A stretch of DNA of 51,774 nt from an uncultured Oscillospiraceae bacterium (GCA_947626785.1 CANQTO010000016.1:1-51774); one strand, 5' to 3'; numbered from the stretch's first letter, positions 22,594-30,749 are shown. Notes: generated by a model from the sequence alone, not told the origin. Translations and numbers: made by a program.

Positions 22594-23577
22594 ATGGAAA
22601 AAGCGATCAAACGTATCGGCGTACTCACCAGCGGCGGCGACGCGCCGGGTATGAACGCGGCTGTCCGGGCGGTGGTCCGCACGGCGGTGGGGCAGGGCAT
22701 GCAGTGCGTCGGCATCCGCCGGGGCTGGAACGGCCTGGTGCACAGCGATTTCGTTCCGATGGACTCCAACTCGGTCGGGCATATCCTGTCCAGGGGCGGC
22801 ACGATCCTGTACACCGCCCGGAGCAAGGAGTTCATGACCCCCGAGGGCCGGGAGCAGGCCCTGGCTACCTGCAAGCTGCTGGGCCTGGACGCCGTGGTGG
22901 CCATCGGCGGCGACGGCACCTTCCGGGGCGCCCTGGAGCTGTCCCGGCTGGGCATGCCGGTGGTGGGCATCCCCGCCACCATCGATAACGACATCGGCTG
23001 CACCCACTACACCATCGGCTTCGATACCGCCTGCAATACCGCCATCGAGTGCATCGACAAGCTGCGGGACACCATGCAGTCCCATGAGCGCTGCTCCGTG
23101 GTGGAGGTCATGGGCCGCCACGCCGGCTTTTTGGCCCTCTATGTGGGTATTGCCGTGGGCGCCACGGCGGTGCTCGTCCCGGAGCGGGAGTTCAATTTTG
23201 AGCAGGACGTGGCAGAGCGCATCCGCCAGTCCCGCCTCAGCGGCAACACCCACTTTATGATCGTGGTGGCCGAGGGCGTAGGCAGCGCGGTAGACATCGG
23301 CAAGCGCATCCATGAGGAGCTGGGCATCGATCCCCGCGTGACCGTTCTGGGCCACATCCAGCGGGGCGGTTCTCCCACGGCCCGGGACCGGGAGGTAGCC
23401 ACCCGGATGGGCTATACCGCTGTTATGGCTCTGGCCCAAGGTAATATCAACACCGTCATCGGGACCCACGACGGGCACCTGGTGGCCACGCCTATCGAGG
23501 AGGCCCTGAAGCAGACCAAGCATTTGCAGATGGACCGCTACGACGTGCTGGAGGCCATGCACGGGATCCGCAAGTAG
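22594..23577 (+). CDS. pfkA: 6-phosphofructokinase, ATP-type
   Basis: This 327-residue glycolytic enzyme converts fructose 6-phosphate to fructose 1,6-bisphosphate. Motifs are LTSGGDAPGMNAAVRA, the ATP loop IGGDGTFRGA (Gly105-Gly-Asp107-Gly108), catalytic TIDNDI, MGRHAGFLAL and HIQRGGSPTARDR. Gly after GGD and Ala before TIDND, rather than Asp and Lys, favour ATP over pyrophosphate as donor. The start is ATG 22594, 8 bases after AGGAG; an ATG 6 bases earlier is too close to that site. It stands alone and is followed by a cluster of hairpins. Confidence 0.95.
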   Translation: MEKAIKRIGVLTSGGDAPGMNAAVRAVVRTAVGQGMQCVGIRRGWNGLVHSDFVPMDSNSVGHILSRGGTILYTARSKEFMTPEGREQALATCKLLGLDAVVAIGGDGTFRGALELSRLGMPVVGIPATIDNDIGCTHYTIGFDTACNTAIECIDKLRDTMQSHERCSVVEVMGRHAGFLALYVGIAVGATAVLVPEREFNFEQDVAERIRQSRLSGNTHFMIVVAEGVGSAVDIGKRIHEELGIDPRVTVLGHIQRGGSPTARDREVATRMGYTAVMALAQGNINTVIGTHDGHLVATPIEEALKQTKHLQMDRYDVLEAMHGIRK

Positions 23578-23715
23578 TCAAATGCGACCCGCTTCGCTGG
23601 GCTCGCATTTGAGAAACTCGCGCTTATCGCAGGGGCTTTGCCCCGTTTGGTCGGCGCGAGGGCTCCTTTGTTCGCCTTAGGGTGTTTTTGAGGCGGCAAA
23701 GCTGCCTCAAAAACA
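23578..23715. repeat. cluster of nested inverted repeats downstream of pfkA
   Basis: Three hairpins follow each other. TCAAATGCGA (23578-23587) pairs with TCGCATTTGA (23603-23612). CTCGCGC (23617-23623) pairs with GCGCGAG (23654-23660) and encloses GGGGC-TTT-GCCCC. TGTTTTTGAGGC (23683-23694) pairs with GCCTCAAAAACA (23704-23715). It codes for nothing visible and resembles a REP-type palindromic element. Confidence 0.65.
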
Positions 23716-23764
23716 ATTTTAAATGTTTATTTTATACTCAGAAAGAGATTATTTTAAGGAAACT

Positions 23765-23796
23765 TGCCCGGAGCTTGTGCTCCGGGCACATTTTTT
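23765..23796 (+). terminator. intrinsic terminator
   Basis: TGCCCGGAGC (23765-23774), loop TTGT, GCTCCGGGCA (23779-23788), then TTTTTT. It lies between pfkA and the convergent anti-sigma-like gene. Confidence 0.85.
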
Positions 23797-23800
23797 GCCA

Positions 23801-25012
23801 TCAAAGTCCGATATGGGTAAAGACGATGGCGTCTATCACAGCGTCTACAGCCGCTTCCACGTCAGCGCTCCCATCCAGGCCGCCGATCCTGCCGGCGAAA
23901 TAGGAATCTTCCAGCCAGGCATAGAAATAGGCTGTTTTTTCGCTGAACAGGACCGTCAGTTCCGTGCCGTCCGGCGCTGTGTGCGTCCGGGCCTGAAAGG
24001 CAGTCAGATCTCCCTCCATTTCCATCAGTTCCATCCCGCTGGACAGGGTGCCATAGGGGGAGTTGCAGGCGTAACAGCTCAGCTCCTCCCCAGAAGCTGC
24101 GTCCACCACGCTGTAGCTGATGCCGAAGCTCCCCTCCTGGAAGTAATAGGCGTGGTCGATCATATTGGGGTTTTGGCGGAATAGAGGGGCTGAGCAGGTC
24201 TTTTCGGAGAGAAGTTCCACCAGAGTTTCCAGAGAATAGCCGTCCTCAGAGTCTCCGGTCTGCGGATAGAGAACGGTCCTCTCCCTGCGCAGAGCCAAGC
24301 CGTATTTTGCGGCCAGCTCCTCCAGCTTCTCCGCTCCGGCCTCGTCACAGACTCCGTAGCTGTGGTCGTAACCCTCCATGCCCAGATGGCCCATGACCTC
24401 CATATACTTTCGATCGGCGGCGTATTCCTCCGCCGTGGCGGTCCGTTCCTCGATCAGGCCGGCCCCCACGAGCTTGCCGGTCTGCTCATCCCAGCGGCTG
24501 TCCTCATAAAAGGAGACCGTATAGCTGCCGCCGGCGTTTTCCGTCGTTTCAGAAAAGCCAGATCCCTCCGGGGGCCGGAAGACCTCCGGCTCTTCGAAGG
24601 GGTGTTCTTCCTTCCAGGCGAGCCACTCGGCCCAGGCGTCGGCAGAGTTTTCCACTTTAGCGGCGGTCTGCGGGTCCAGGTCCTCCGGCAGAGCCATGGG
24701 CTGAGTCAGGGACAGCATGCCCCCGTCCGGGGCCTCCGTCAGGAGCCGTTCCCCATCCGGAGCGTCCACAGCGCGGTAGGCCATCTCCTGGCTGCCGGGG
24801 AGGAACATAGCCCGCAGGCCAAGAAAGTCCGCCGCGTAGGCGGTCACGCCCAGCAGAGACAGCAGAACCGCCGCGATCAGAGCCGTGCGGAGCAGCTTTT
24901 TCCGCCGGAGGGGGAGGACGGAAGGTCCCTCCGTCAACCCCAGAGCCTGGGCCGCGTCCAGCAGCGCCAGGTCGTCCGCGTCCAGCGCTTTCAAGAATTG
25001 TAAATCATTCAC
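23801..25012 (-). CDS. single-pass membrane protein encoded with ECF sigma factor, putative anti-sigma/sensor
   Basis: This 403-residue protein begins NDLQFLKALDADDLALLDAA. It has a short cytoplasmic part (1-38), one membrane helix (about 40-60, TALIAAVLLSLLGVTAYAA) and a 340-residue outside region rich in Glu, Asp and Tyr with no family I recognise. The layout, together with a start (GTG at 25010-25012) overlapping the stop of the sigma gene by four bases, suggests an anti-sigma or signal-sensing partner. No zinc-binding anti-sigma motif (HxxxCxxC) is present, so the role rests on context. An open frame continues upstream of this start, but there it is the shadow of the sigma gene. Confidence 0.7.
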   Translation of the reverse strand: MNDLQFLKALDADDLALLDAAQALGLTEGPSVLPLRRKKLLRTALIAAVLLSLLGVTAYAADFLGLRAMFLPGSQEMAYRAVDAPDGERLLTEAPDGGMLSLTQPMALPEDLDPQTAAKVENSADAWAEWLAWKEEHPFEEPEVFRPPEGSGFSETTENAGGSYTVSFYEDSRWDEQTGKLVGAGLIEERTATAEEYAADRKYMEVMGHLGMEGYDHSYGVCDEAGAEKLEELAAKYGLALRRERTVLYPQTGDSEDGYSLETLVELLSEKTCSAPLFRQNPNMIDHAYYFQEGSFGISYSVVDAASGEELSCYACNSPYGTLSSGMELMEMEGDLTAFQARTHTAPDGTELTVLFSEKTAYFYAWLEDSYFAGRIGGLDGSADVEAAVDAVIDAIVFTHIGL

Positions 25013-25566
25013 ACGAATCCCTCCTCCTGAAGACAGCGCAGCAGCTTTTGGCGGCTGCGGTAGAGCATACTTTTTACTTTGCCCGGATGATAGCCCAGCC
25101 GGACAGCGATCTCCTCCAGGGGGAGAAAATAGAAATAGCGGCCCAGAAACACACGCCGCTCCGCTTTGGGCAGCTCGTTGACAAAGCGGCGCAGCCGCTC
25201 CGCCAGTTCTCTGGCCTCCACTTCTCCCTCCGGTGAGCTGCCGCCGGGGATGCAGCCGGACAGTTCCTCCAGACAGAGGGGGAGGGTACCGCCGCCCCGG
25301 CGCAGGCTGTGCTGCTTGTCCAGCCGGTTCAGGGCCAGGTTGCGGGTGATGCGGCCCAGAAAGGGGGAGAGGCGGGCCGGCCGCTTGTCCGGCATGGCGT
25401 TCCAGGCGGCCAGCCAGGTGTCGTCCACGCACTCCTCCGTGTCCTCCCGGCTGTACAGGAGCTGAAAGGCGATGGTCCGGCAATAGGCGCCGTACTTGGC
25501 CTCCGTCTCCGCGATAGCGTCCTCAGAGCGCTGCCAATAGAGCTCCACGATCTCCGCGTCTTCCAT
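25009..25566 (-). CDS. ECF-type RNA polymerase sigma factor
   Basis: This 185-residue protein has sigma region 2 (about residues 20-85, AFQLLYSREDTEECVDDTWLAAW) and region 4 (about 125-180, LPKAERRVFLGRYFYFLPLEEIA, then YHPGKVKSMLYRSRQKL). There is no region 1 or 3, as in extracytoplasmic-function sigma factors. The start is ATG at 25564-25566, 8 bases after AAGGGGG; the GTG at 25575 lies within that site. The gene is coupled to the membrane protein downstream. A possible ECF-type promoter (TGAAACC, 16 bases, GTCTA) lies 37-64 bases upstream, which would make it autoregulated. Confidence 0.88.
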   Translation of the reverse strand: MEDAEIVELYWQRSEDAIAETEAKYGAYCRTIAFQLLYSREDTEECVDDTWLAAWNAMPDKRPARLSPFLGRITRNLALNRLDKQHSLRRGGGTLPLCLEELSGCIPGGSSPEGEVEARELAERLRRFVNELPKAERRVFLGRYFYFLPLEEIAVRLGYHPGKVKSMLYRSRQKLLRCLQEEGFV

Positions 25567-25602
25567 CGGGATCACCCCCTTTCCGAAAAACTTCCGCTAT
25601 TA

Positions 25603-25630
25603 TAGACAGATTTTTTGGCCCTTGGTTTCA
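25603..25630 (-). promoter_or_regulatory. possible ECF-type promoter of the sigma gene
   Basis: Minus strand TGAAACC (25624-25630), 16 bases, GTCTA (25603-25607). Spacing and sequence resemble sigma-W-like promoters. A TATAAT overlaps at 25599-25604 but has no good -35 partner. Confidence 0.4.
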
Positions 25631-25682
25631 GAAAATTTTTTCTTTTTTCATTTCCCGAAAAGGAAAACCCGGTGCGGAAAAA

Positions 25683-25709
25683 GCGGTTTTTAAAGGCGGA
25701 AAAAACCGC
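25683..25709 (+). promoter_or_regulatory. 5' leader hairpin next to the ribosome site
   Basis: GCGGTTTTT (25683-25691) pairs with AAAAACCGC (25701-25709), ending one base before AGGAGG of the lipoprotein gene at 25724. It could modulate translation. Confidence 0.4.
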
Positions 25710-25723
25710 AAGGAGGTTACCCG

Positions 25724-27826
25724 ATGAAAAGAATTTTGAAGAGATGCCTTTTACTTCTGCTGGCCATCTGCCTGCTGCCGGCCGTCGGCTGTTCCGGAAA
25801 GGCCGCTGCGCCTGTTCCGGAGGGGGCCGGCAGCGCGGAGGAGCTGAACGAGCTGTCCATCGCGCCCAGCGTCGCTGTCTATGGGGCCGAGGCCGTCGAC
25901 TTTCCACAGAAGCTCTGGTTTGACCAAAACACCGTTTCCATCCGGGGCAAGACTTATTTGCTGGGCAGCTTTTTGGAGAGCTGCACCCTCTTCCGCATGG
26001 ACCCGGACGGCTCCGGCGCGGAGGCGCTGGCCTCCTGCACAGACGGGAGCCAGCAGTGGTACAGCTTCTGCGCCCTGGGGGATACGATCCTGATCTACGA
26101 CAGCATGGGGCAGAAGCTGCTCCGTTTCAGCGCCGAGGGGGAGGCGCTTTCCTCTGTGACCCTGCCCGAGGGCGTGAACGTCACCAGCCTGGCGGCGGAG
26201 GGGGAGAGCCTATATGTGCTCGGTAACGGCGCCCTGTACTCCCTGAGCCTGGGGGACGGGGAACAGGCGGAGCTGAACTACAGGCTGAATGTCTCCGGAG
26301 CGGCCAGCTTCGGCCGGGACGGCAGCGGCAGGCTGTATGTGGCCTGGGAAAAAGAGGGCGTCCAGATGATCAGCACCCTCGACGAGGCGGACCGGACCTG
26401 GGGCGAGACCCGGACGATGGACAGCTCCTGCACTATCGCCGGCGGCGGGGAGGAGTGGGAGCTGTATCTGAACATCAACAACGCCCTGTACGGATACAAC
26501 TTCTCCACTGAGACCATGCAGAAGCTCCTGAGCTTTTCCGACCTGGGTCTGGCCGGCAACGGCGGCGTCGCCGAGGCCGGGGACGGAAAGCTCCTGTATA
26601 CCGGCAACAACGGAAGCGAAGCCTCTTTTCCCTATCTGCTGAGCCCGGAGGAGAGCGCTGGGGAGGCCGTGACCCTGTCTCTGGCCACCGTGGGTGAGAT
26701 CTATAACATGGATGTGATCCGGCAGGCTGTGCAGGACTGGAACCGGGCGCATCCCAACTGCAAGGTGGAGATCCAGAACTATTCCGCCTTTGGCGACAGC
26801 GCCGAGCTGCGGCTGGCGGCGGACATATCCGCCGGAAACGCGCCGGATCTCTATAACTTCCGTGAGGACTACGACGGAGCGGCGCTGGACCCGGACGTGT
26901 ATACCCGTCGGGGGCTGCTGGAGGATCTGTTCCCCTATCTGGACGCCGACCCGGAGCTGTCAAGGAGCGATTTCCTCAGGGGCCCTCTGTCCGCACTGGA
27001 GGCAGGCGGCGGCCTCTACCAAATGGTGCCGGACTTTGCGCTTTTGACCGCCACAGCGCCGGCAGACGCGGTGGGCGGGCCGGAAAACTGGACCTATGCC
27101 GGGCTGGAAGACGTTGTTGCCCGGAGCGAGGACTATCAGTCTTTATTCTCCCTGAGAGAGAACCGGGGCGGCTGGCTCCAGCAGATGGTCTTTGCCTCTG
27201 CGGACAAGCTGATAGACTGGGAGAGCGGGAGCTGTGCCTTTGACTCGGCGTATTTTATCCACCTCTTGGAGCTGGCCGCCCAGCTGCCGGAGAGCTATGT
27301 CCATACCCAAGTTGACGGGGAAGAGGAGCCTTGCCTGCTGAGCCTGATGAAGATCGACGCAGTCTGGACTGCCGCGTGGCTTCCGGAGACCTACGGCGAG
27401 GGGAACGTGGCTTTTGTGGGTCTGCCGGAAGTGGGGAATGTGATCGTCCCGTCCCTGAGCCTGGGGATGTCCGCCGCCTCCGCCCATAAGGAGGAGTGCT
27501 GGCAGTTTCTGCGCACGTTCCTAAAAAAGGACAGCCTCTATGTAAACGGCCTGTCCCTGCGGCGGGACCGGATCGAAGAGGAACTGCAAGAGGAGCTGGA
27601 GGAGGCCCGGGAAAGGGACCCCCAGACCTATGACCTGAAAAAGTCTGGGATGGAGGCTCTGATCTCTCAGTTGGAGGGAGCGGACAAGCTTTACCGGCGG
27701 GACGGGCAGATCTGGAGCATCGCCGGCGAGGAGGCCGAAAAGTTCTTTGCCGGGAACAGCACGGCAGAGGAGGCGGCCAGAGCCGTCCAGAGCCGGGCTG
27801 GGATTTATCTGGCAGAGCAGCAATAA
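25724..27826 (+). CDS. lipoprotein with propeller-like N-terminus and extracellular solute-binding domain
   Basis: This 700-residue protein has a lipoprotein signal (Cys23 in PAVGC). Residues 60-310 show repeated short beta-blade units (GDTILIYDSMGQKLLRF, GESLYVLGNGALYSLSLGDG, GSGRLYVAWEKEG), suggestive of a beta-propeller. Residues 315-690 look like a family 1 (sugar-type) solute-binding protein: VTLSLATVGEIYNMDVIRQA and LRLAADISAGNAPDLYNF. Such binding proteins normally serve an ABC importer, but no permease or ATPase gene is close by, so it may act as a sensor or share a distant transporter. It is divergent from the ECF sigma unit and could belong to its regulon (inference). Confidence 0.8.
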   Translation: MKRILKRCLLLLLAICLLPAVGCSGKAAAPVPEGAGSAEELNELSIAPSVAVYGAEAVDFPQKLWFDQNTVSIRGKTYLLGSFLESCTLFRMDPDGSGAEALASCTDGSQQWYSFCALGDTILIYDSMGQKLLRFSAEGEALSSVTLPEGVNVTSLAAEGESLYVLGNGALYSLSLGDGEQAELNYRLNVSGAASFGRDGSGRLYVAWEKEGVQMISTLDEADRTWGETRTMDSSCTIAGGGEEWELYLNINNALYGYNFSTETMQKLLSFSDLGLAGNGGVAEAGDGKLLYTGNNGSEASFPYLLSPEESAGEAVTLSLATVGEIYNMDVIRQAVQDWNRAHPNCKVEIQNYSAFGDSAELRLAADISAGNAPDLYNFREDYDGAALDPDVYTRRGLLEDLFPYLDADPELSRSDFLRGPLSALEAGGGLYQMVPDFALLTATAPADAVGGPENWTYAGLEDVVARSEDYQSLFSLRENRGGWLQQMVFASADKLIDWESGSCAFDSAYFIHLLELAAQLPESYVHTQVDGEEEPCLLSLMKIDAVWTAAWLPETYGEGNVAFVGLPEVGNVIVPSLSLGMSAASAHKEECWQFLRTFLKKDSLYVNGLSLRRDRIEEELQEELEEARERDPQTYDLKKSGMEALISQLEGADKLYRRDGQIWSIAGEEAEKFFAGNSTAEEAARAVQSRAGIYLAEQQ

Positions 27827-27833
27827 AAGTTGA

Positions 27834-27866
27834 ATAAAAATGCCCCGGCACCTAAGTGTCGAGGCG
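27834..27866 (-). terminator. intrinsic terminator of the DUF362 gene
   Basis: On the minus strand GCCTCGACAC pairs with GTGCCGGGGC around TTAG (one wobble, one mismatch), then ATTTTTATT. Confidence 0.65.
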
Positions 27867-27878
27867 ATAGCGCGAAAT

Positions 27879-28886
27879 TTATGATTCGGTGAAGGGGACT
27901 ACGTCTTTTACCGCGTCTTTCGGACAAATGCGGACGTCGTCGTGGTCGATGTCGATGAGCACATAGCGGTCGTTGCCCATGTCCAGCTCCTTCATATAGG
28001 ACAGCTGCCGGTGGGCATGGCGGCTCTGGATGCGCTCCACCAGGTCCGCGTGGTCCCGCTCGTCCAGGGCGTAGACCAAATCGATGGAAGCCTGGTCCGC
28101 CGCCAGAATGTCCAGAGAGGCGACCATGCCGATATTCGGCGTCACCACAGGCATGGCGGCGCAGCCCTCGCAGTCACAGGAGACGGACATGTTCCGCAGG
28201 ACGTTGATATAGGCGATGCGCTTGCCGAAGTGGTCCACGGTGGCCTTGGTGGACTCCGTCATTCGCTCCATGAACTCCTCCGTGGAGATATCCCACATGT
28301 CGTCGGAGCCGGGAGTGGTGTGGATCATGGCCTTGCCGATGCGCCCGTCGGCGCAGCCGATGCCGATATTTTTGTTGGAGCCGCCGAAGCCGCCCTTCGC
28401 GTGGCCCTTGAAGTGAGTCAGAGCCAGGAAGGAGTCGTAATTCAAGAGGTCCTTGCCCATGGACATCTCGGTGAACCATTTGCCGCCCTCCACCGGCAGC
28501 ATCACGGTGCCGTCCTCGTCCATGATATCTACCGTGCAGAACTCGGTCCAGCCGTTGATCTTCAGGGTCTCCCGGTGCTGCTCGGTGGTGTAGCGGTCGC
28601 CCTCGTAATATGAGTTGGTCTCCACCACGGTGCCGTTGGGCAGCTCGTCGGCCAGCAGGGCTTTGACCCAGGGGCGGGGGATGATGTTGGGGCCGTTGGG
28701 CTCGCCGGTGTGGAGCTTGACGGCCACCTTGCCGGTCAGCCGGGCGCTGATGCGCCGGTAGAGCTTCTTGAGCCCCTCCGGCGACAGGTCGCGGGTGAAA
28801 TAGACGATGGACTCGTTGCCCTGGCGCTCTTCATAGGGGACGTAGCGGTCGCCGCCGACGCCGGGAATGACGATCTTAACAGGCAT
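27879..28886 (-). CDS. DUF362 domain-containing protein
   Basis: This 335-residue protein matches the DUF362 family: VAVKLHTGEPNGPNIIPRPWV, LTHFKGHAKGGFGGSNKNIGIG and CDCEGCAAMPVVTPNIGMVAS. Many members carry a C-terminal ferredoxin domain; this one ends without it, although a CDCEGC cluster remains. A redox or iron-sulfur role is often proposed for the family but not proven. A GGAGG ribosome site precedes the ATG. Its promoter lies inside the terminator hairpin of sigK. Confidence 0.85.
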   Translation of the reverse strand: MPVKIVIPGVGGDRYVPYEERQGNESIVYFTRDLSPEGLKKLYRRISARLTGKVAVKLHTGEPNGPNIIPRPWVKALLADELPNGTVVETNSYYEGDRYTTEQHRETLKINGWTEFCTVDIMDEDGTVMLPVEGGKWFTEMSMGKDLLNYDSFLALTHFKGHAKGGFGGSNKNIGIGCADGRIGKAMIHTTPGSDDMWDISTEEFMERMTESTKATVDHFGKRIAYINVLRNMSVSCDCEGCAAMPVVTPNIGMVASLDILAADQASIDLVYALDERDHADLVERIQSRHAHRQLSYMKELDMGNDRYVLIDIDHDDVRICPKDAVKDVVPFTES

Positions 28887-28918
28887 GTGTGTGCCTCCTT
28901 TTTCGTAGTATTACATTC

Positions 28919-28947
28919 AGCATAGCACGCCGCCCGCCCCCTGTCAA
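28919..28947 (-). promoter_or_regulatory. promoter of the DUF362 gene
   Basis: Minus strand TTGACA (28942-28947), 17 bases, TATGCT (28919-28924). The -35 box sits in the loop of the sigK hairpin. Confidence 0.55.
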
Positions 28948-28965
28948 GCGGGGAAGGGCGGCGTG
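28926..28965 (-). terminator. hairpin after sigK
   Basis: CACGCCGCCC (28926-28935) pairs with GGGCGGCGTG (28956-28965), with an inner CCCC/GGGG pair. It lies just downstream of the sigK stop codon. Confidence 0.6.
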
Positions 28966-28978
28966 TATAAGCGCCGGC

Positions 28979-29677
28979 TTATCTGGGATCGGCCTCTTCT
29001 CCCAGGGCGCTGCGGAGCTTTTCCAGGGCCTTTTTTTCGATCCGGGACACGTAGGAGCGGCTGATGCCGCAAAGCTGCGCCACCTCCCGCTGGGTCTTTG
29101 GAACGGCGCCGTCCAGCCCGTAGCGCAGGGTGACGATCCGGGCCTCCCGCTCGTTGAGGGCCGAGGCGATGCAGGCGCGCATACTGCCGCAGATCTCCTG
29201 ACTGCCGATGCGCTCGGCCAGGTCGTCCTCCTGGGCGATCACGTCCATGACCGACAGGCCGCTGCCCTCTCCGTCCACATCCAGGGCGTCCGACAGGCTC
29301 ATGTCCCCGGCCGTCTTTTTCAGGGAGCGGAAGTACATCAGGATCTCGTTTTCGATGCAGCGGCTGGCATAGGTGGCCAGGCGCACACCCTTGTTGGCCT
29401 TATAGGTGTTGATCCCCTTGATGAGCCCGATGGTGCCGATGGAGATCAGATCGTCCGCGTCCTCCGCCTGGGTGTAGTACTTCTTGATGATGTGGGCCAC
29501 CAGGCGGAGGTTGTGCTCCACCAGGGTGTTCCGGGCCTCCAGATCACCGGCTGCCCAGCGGTCCAGACAGTCCTGCTCCTCCTGCCGGCTCAGGGGCTTG
29601 GGAAAGGAGTCCCCCGGCGAAAGGCGGAGCATCAGCAGCAGGCTGTTCATCAGCAGGTAAAAAGCGCTCTCCAGCAT
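28979..29677 (-). CDS. sigK: RNA polymerase sporulation sigma factor SigK
   Basis: This 232-residue sigma-70 family protein has a hydrophobic N-terminus (about residues 1-20, MLESAFYLLMNSLLLMLRL). It corresponds to the pro-sequence that must be removed to activate sigma-K in the mother cell. Region 2 reads EHNLRLVAHIIKKYYTQAEDADDLISIGTIGLIKG, and YASRCIENEILMYFRSLKK follows. Region 4 ends QREVAQLCGISRSYVSRIEKKALEKL. These stretches match SigK rather than SigE. The gene is continuous, not split by a skin-type element. The start is ATG 29677 behind GGGGTGAG; an earlier ATG at 29695 has a poorer site. Confidence 0.92.
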   Translation of the reverse strand: MLESAFYLLMNSLLLMLRLSPGDSFPKPLSRQEEQDCLDRWAAGDLEARNTLVEHNLRLVAHIIKKYYTQAEDADDLISIGTIGLIKGINTYKANKGVRLATYASRCIENEILMYFRSLKKTAGDMSLSDALDVDGEGSGLSVMDVIAQEDDLAERIGSQEICGSMRACIASALNEREARIVTLRYGLDGAVPKTQREVAQLCGISRSYVSRIEKKALEKLRSALGEEADPR

Positions 29678-29754
29678 AGTCTCACCCCGGAACATCTTAT
29701 TCCGCCAAGGCCCGTCCTGATTCCTGCCTTTTCGCCATGAAAGGCGGACAGGGC

Positions 29755-29783
29755 TTGAATTCAGGGCGTTTCTGTGCTATACT
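29755..29783 (+). promoter_or_regulatory. promoter of the VanY-type carboxypeptidase gene
   Basis: TTGAAT (29755-29760), 17 bases, TATACT (29778-29783). Confidence 0.5.
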
Positions 29784-29820
29784 CTCATAAAATAGCTGAT
29801 TTCAGAAGGAGGTGCGGGGC

Positions 29821-30639
29821 TTGCGAAGAAAGAAAACGCTCTGGCTGATCTGCATGGCCGGGCTGTGTCTGGTCCTCTATACCATCGTCATTTCCCGGAT
29901 GGACCGGATCGAAAACGTCATCTTTCCGGGCGTGGACGGGGCCTTTGTCAGCAGTGACAAAGCCTCTCTGATGGACCTGAACGCCGCGGAGACACCGGAG
30001 CCCACGCCGGACATCTGGCCGAAGATCGATATCACCATGAACCAGTACCGCATGGTGAACGACGATAACGCGCTCTCCTCCGCCTTCGCGCCGGAGGTGG
30101 AAAAGATCAGCACCACCAACAATATGATGTTTGACGCGGCGGCGCTGCCTTATCTGGAGGACCTGATCCAGGCCCTGAAGGACGCGGACTTCAACGTGTA
30201 CGTGGCGGGGGCTTACCGGAGCTATTCTTTCCAGACCCAGCTCTTTAACGGCAAGGCCACCCAGATCGCCATGGGCAAGTACCAGACCACGGACTATATG
30301 GACCCCCGCTACCAGGAGGCGGTCAAGGAGGCCCGGACCATCACGGCCTTCCCCGGCTGCAGCGAGCACCAGCTGGGTCTGGCGGTGGACCTGATGGACA
30401 AGCCCTATGACAAACTGGTCTACAGCAACATGAACCAGGACTTCTTTACCTATCTGGACTCCATCTGCGCCGATTACGGCTTTATCAAGCGTTATCCCAC
30501 CCGCAAGCTCCTGCTGACCGGCTGGGACGAGCCCTGGCACTACCGCTATGTGGGCGCGGAGGCGGCCCATTTCATCATGGAGAACGGCCTGTGCTACGAG
30601 GAGTTCTACGCCCATTACGACCCGAACTTTGAATATTAA
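29821..30639 (+). CDS. D-alanyl-D-alanine carboxypeptidase, M15/VanY family
   Basis: This 272-residue protein has one N-terminal membrane anchor (residues 6-24, TLWLICMAGLCLVLYTIVI) and an outside zinc peptidase domain at about 100-270. The zinc and active-site signature is visible as AGAYRSYSFQTQLFNG, GCSEHQLGLAVDLMD and EPWHYRYVG. It would trim the terminal D-Ala from peptidoglycan stem peptides; vancomycin resistance is not implied, as no vanHAX genes are present. The start is TTG 29821, 8 bases after AAGGAGG; the GTG at 29812 overlaps that site. Confidence 0.9.
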   Translation: MRRKKTLWLICMAGLCLVLYTIVISRMDRIENVIFPGVDGAFVSSDKASLMDLNAAETPEPTPDIWPKIDITMNQYRMVNDDNALSSAFAPEVEKISTTNNMMFDAAALPYLEDLIQALKDADFNVYVAGAYRSYSFQTQLFNGKATQIAMGKYQTTDYMDPRYQEAVKEARTITAFPGCSEHQLGLAVDLMDKPYDKLVYSNMNQDFFTYLDSICADYGFIKRYPTRKLLLTGWDEPWHYRYVGAEAAHFIMENGLCYEEFYAHYDPNFEY

Positions 30640-30644
30640 GCCTG

Positions 30645-30673
30645 ACCGGCCGGGAGAAGTTCTCCCGGCCGGT
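30645..30673 (+). terminator. intrinsic terminator
   Basis: ACCGGCCGGGAGA (30645-30657) pairs with TCTCCCGGCCGGT (30661-30673), followed by TTCTTT. Confidence 0.8.
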
Positions 30674-30720
30674 TTCTTTGGAGAAGTTTCAAAATATATT
30701 GCCCTGCCCAGAAAAAAAGC

Positions 30721-30749
30721 TTGCAATATACACGATATGGTGTTATTAT
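30721..30749 (+). promoter_or_regulatory. promoter of the rimP-ribF operon
   Basis: TTGCAA (30721-30726), 17 bases, TATTAT (30744-30749). The predicted leader before rimP is about 90 bases long. Confidence 0.55.

Noticed and set aside
25013-25483. N-terminal extension of the anti-sigma-like protein
   Set aside because: The open frame continues upstream, but this stretch is the sigma gene read in another frame. The GTG with a strong AGGAGG site at 25012 is the real start.
29821-30639. Vancomycin-resistance gene
   Set aside because: VanY-type carboxypeptidases are common cell-wall enzymes, and no vanH, vanA/B, vanX, vanR or vanS gene is nearby.
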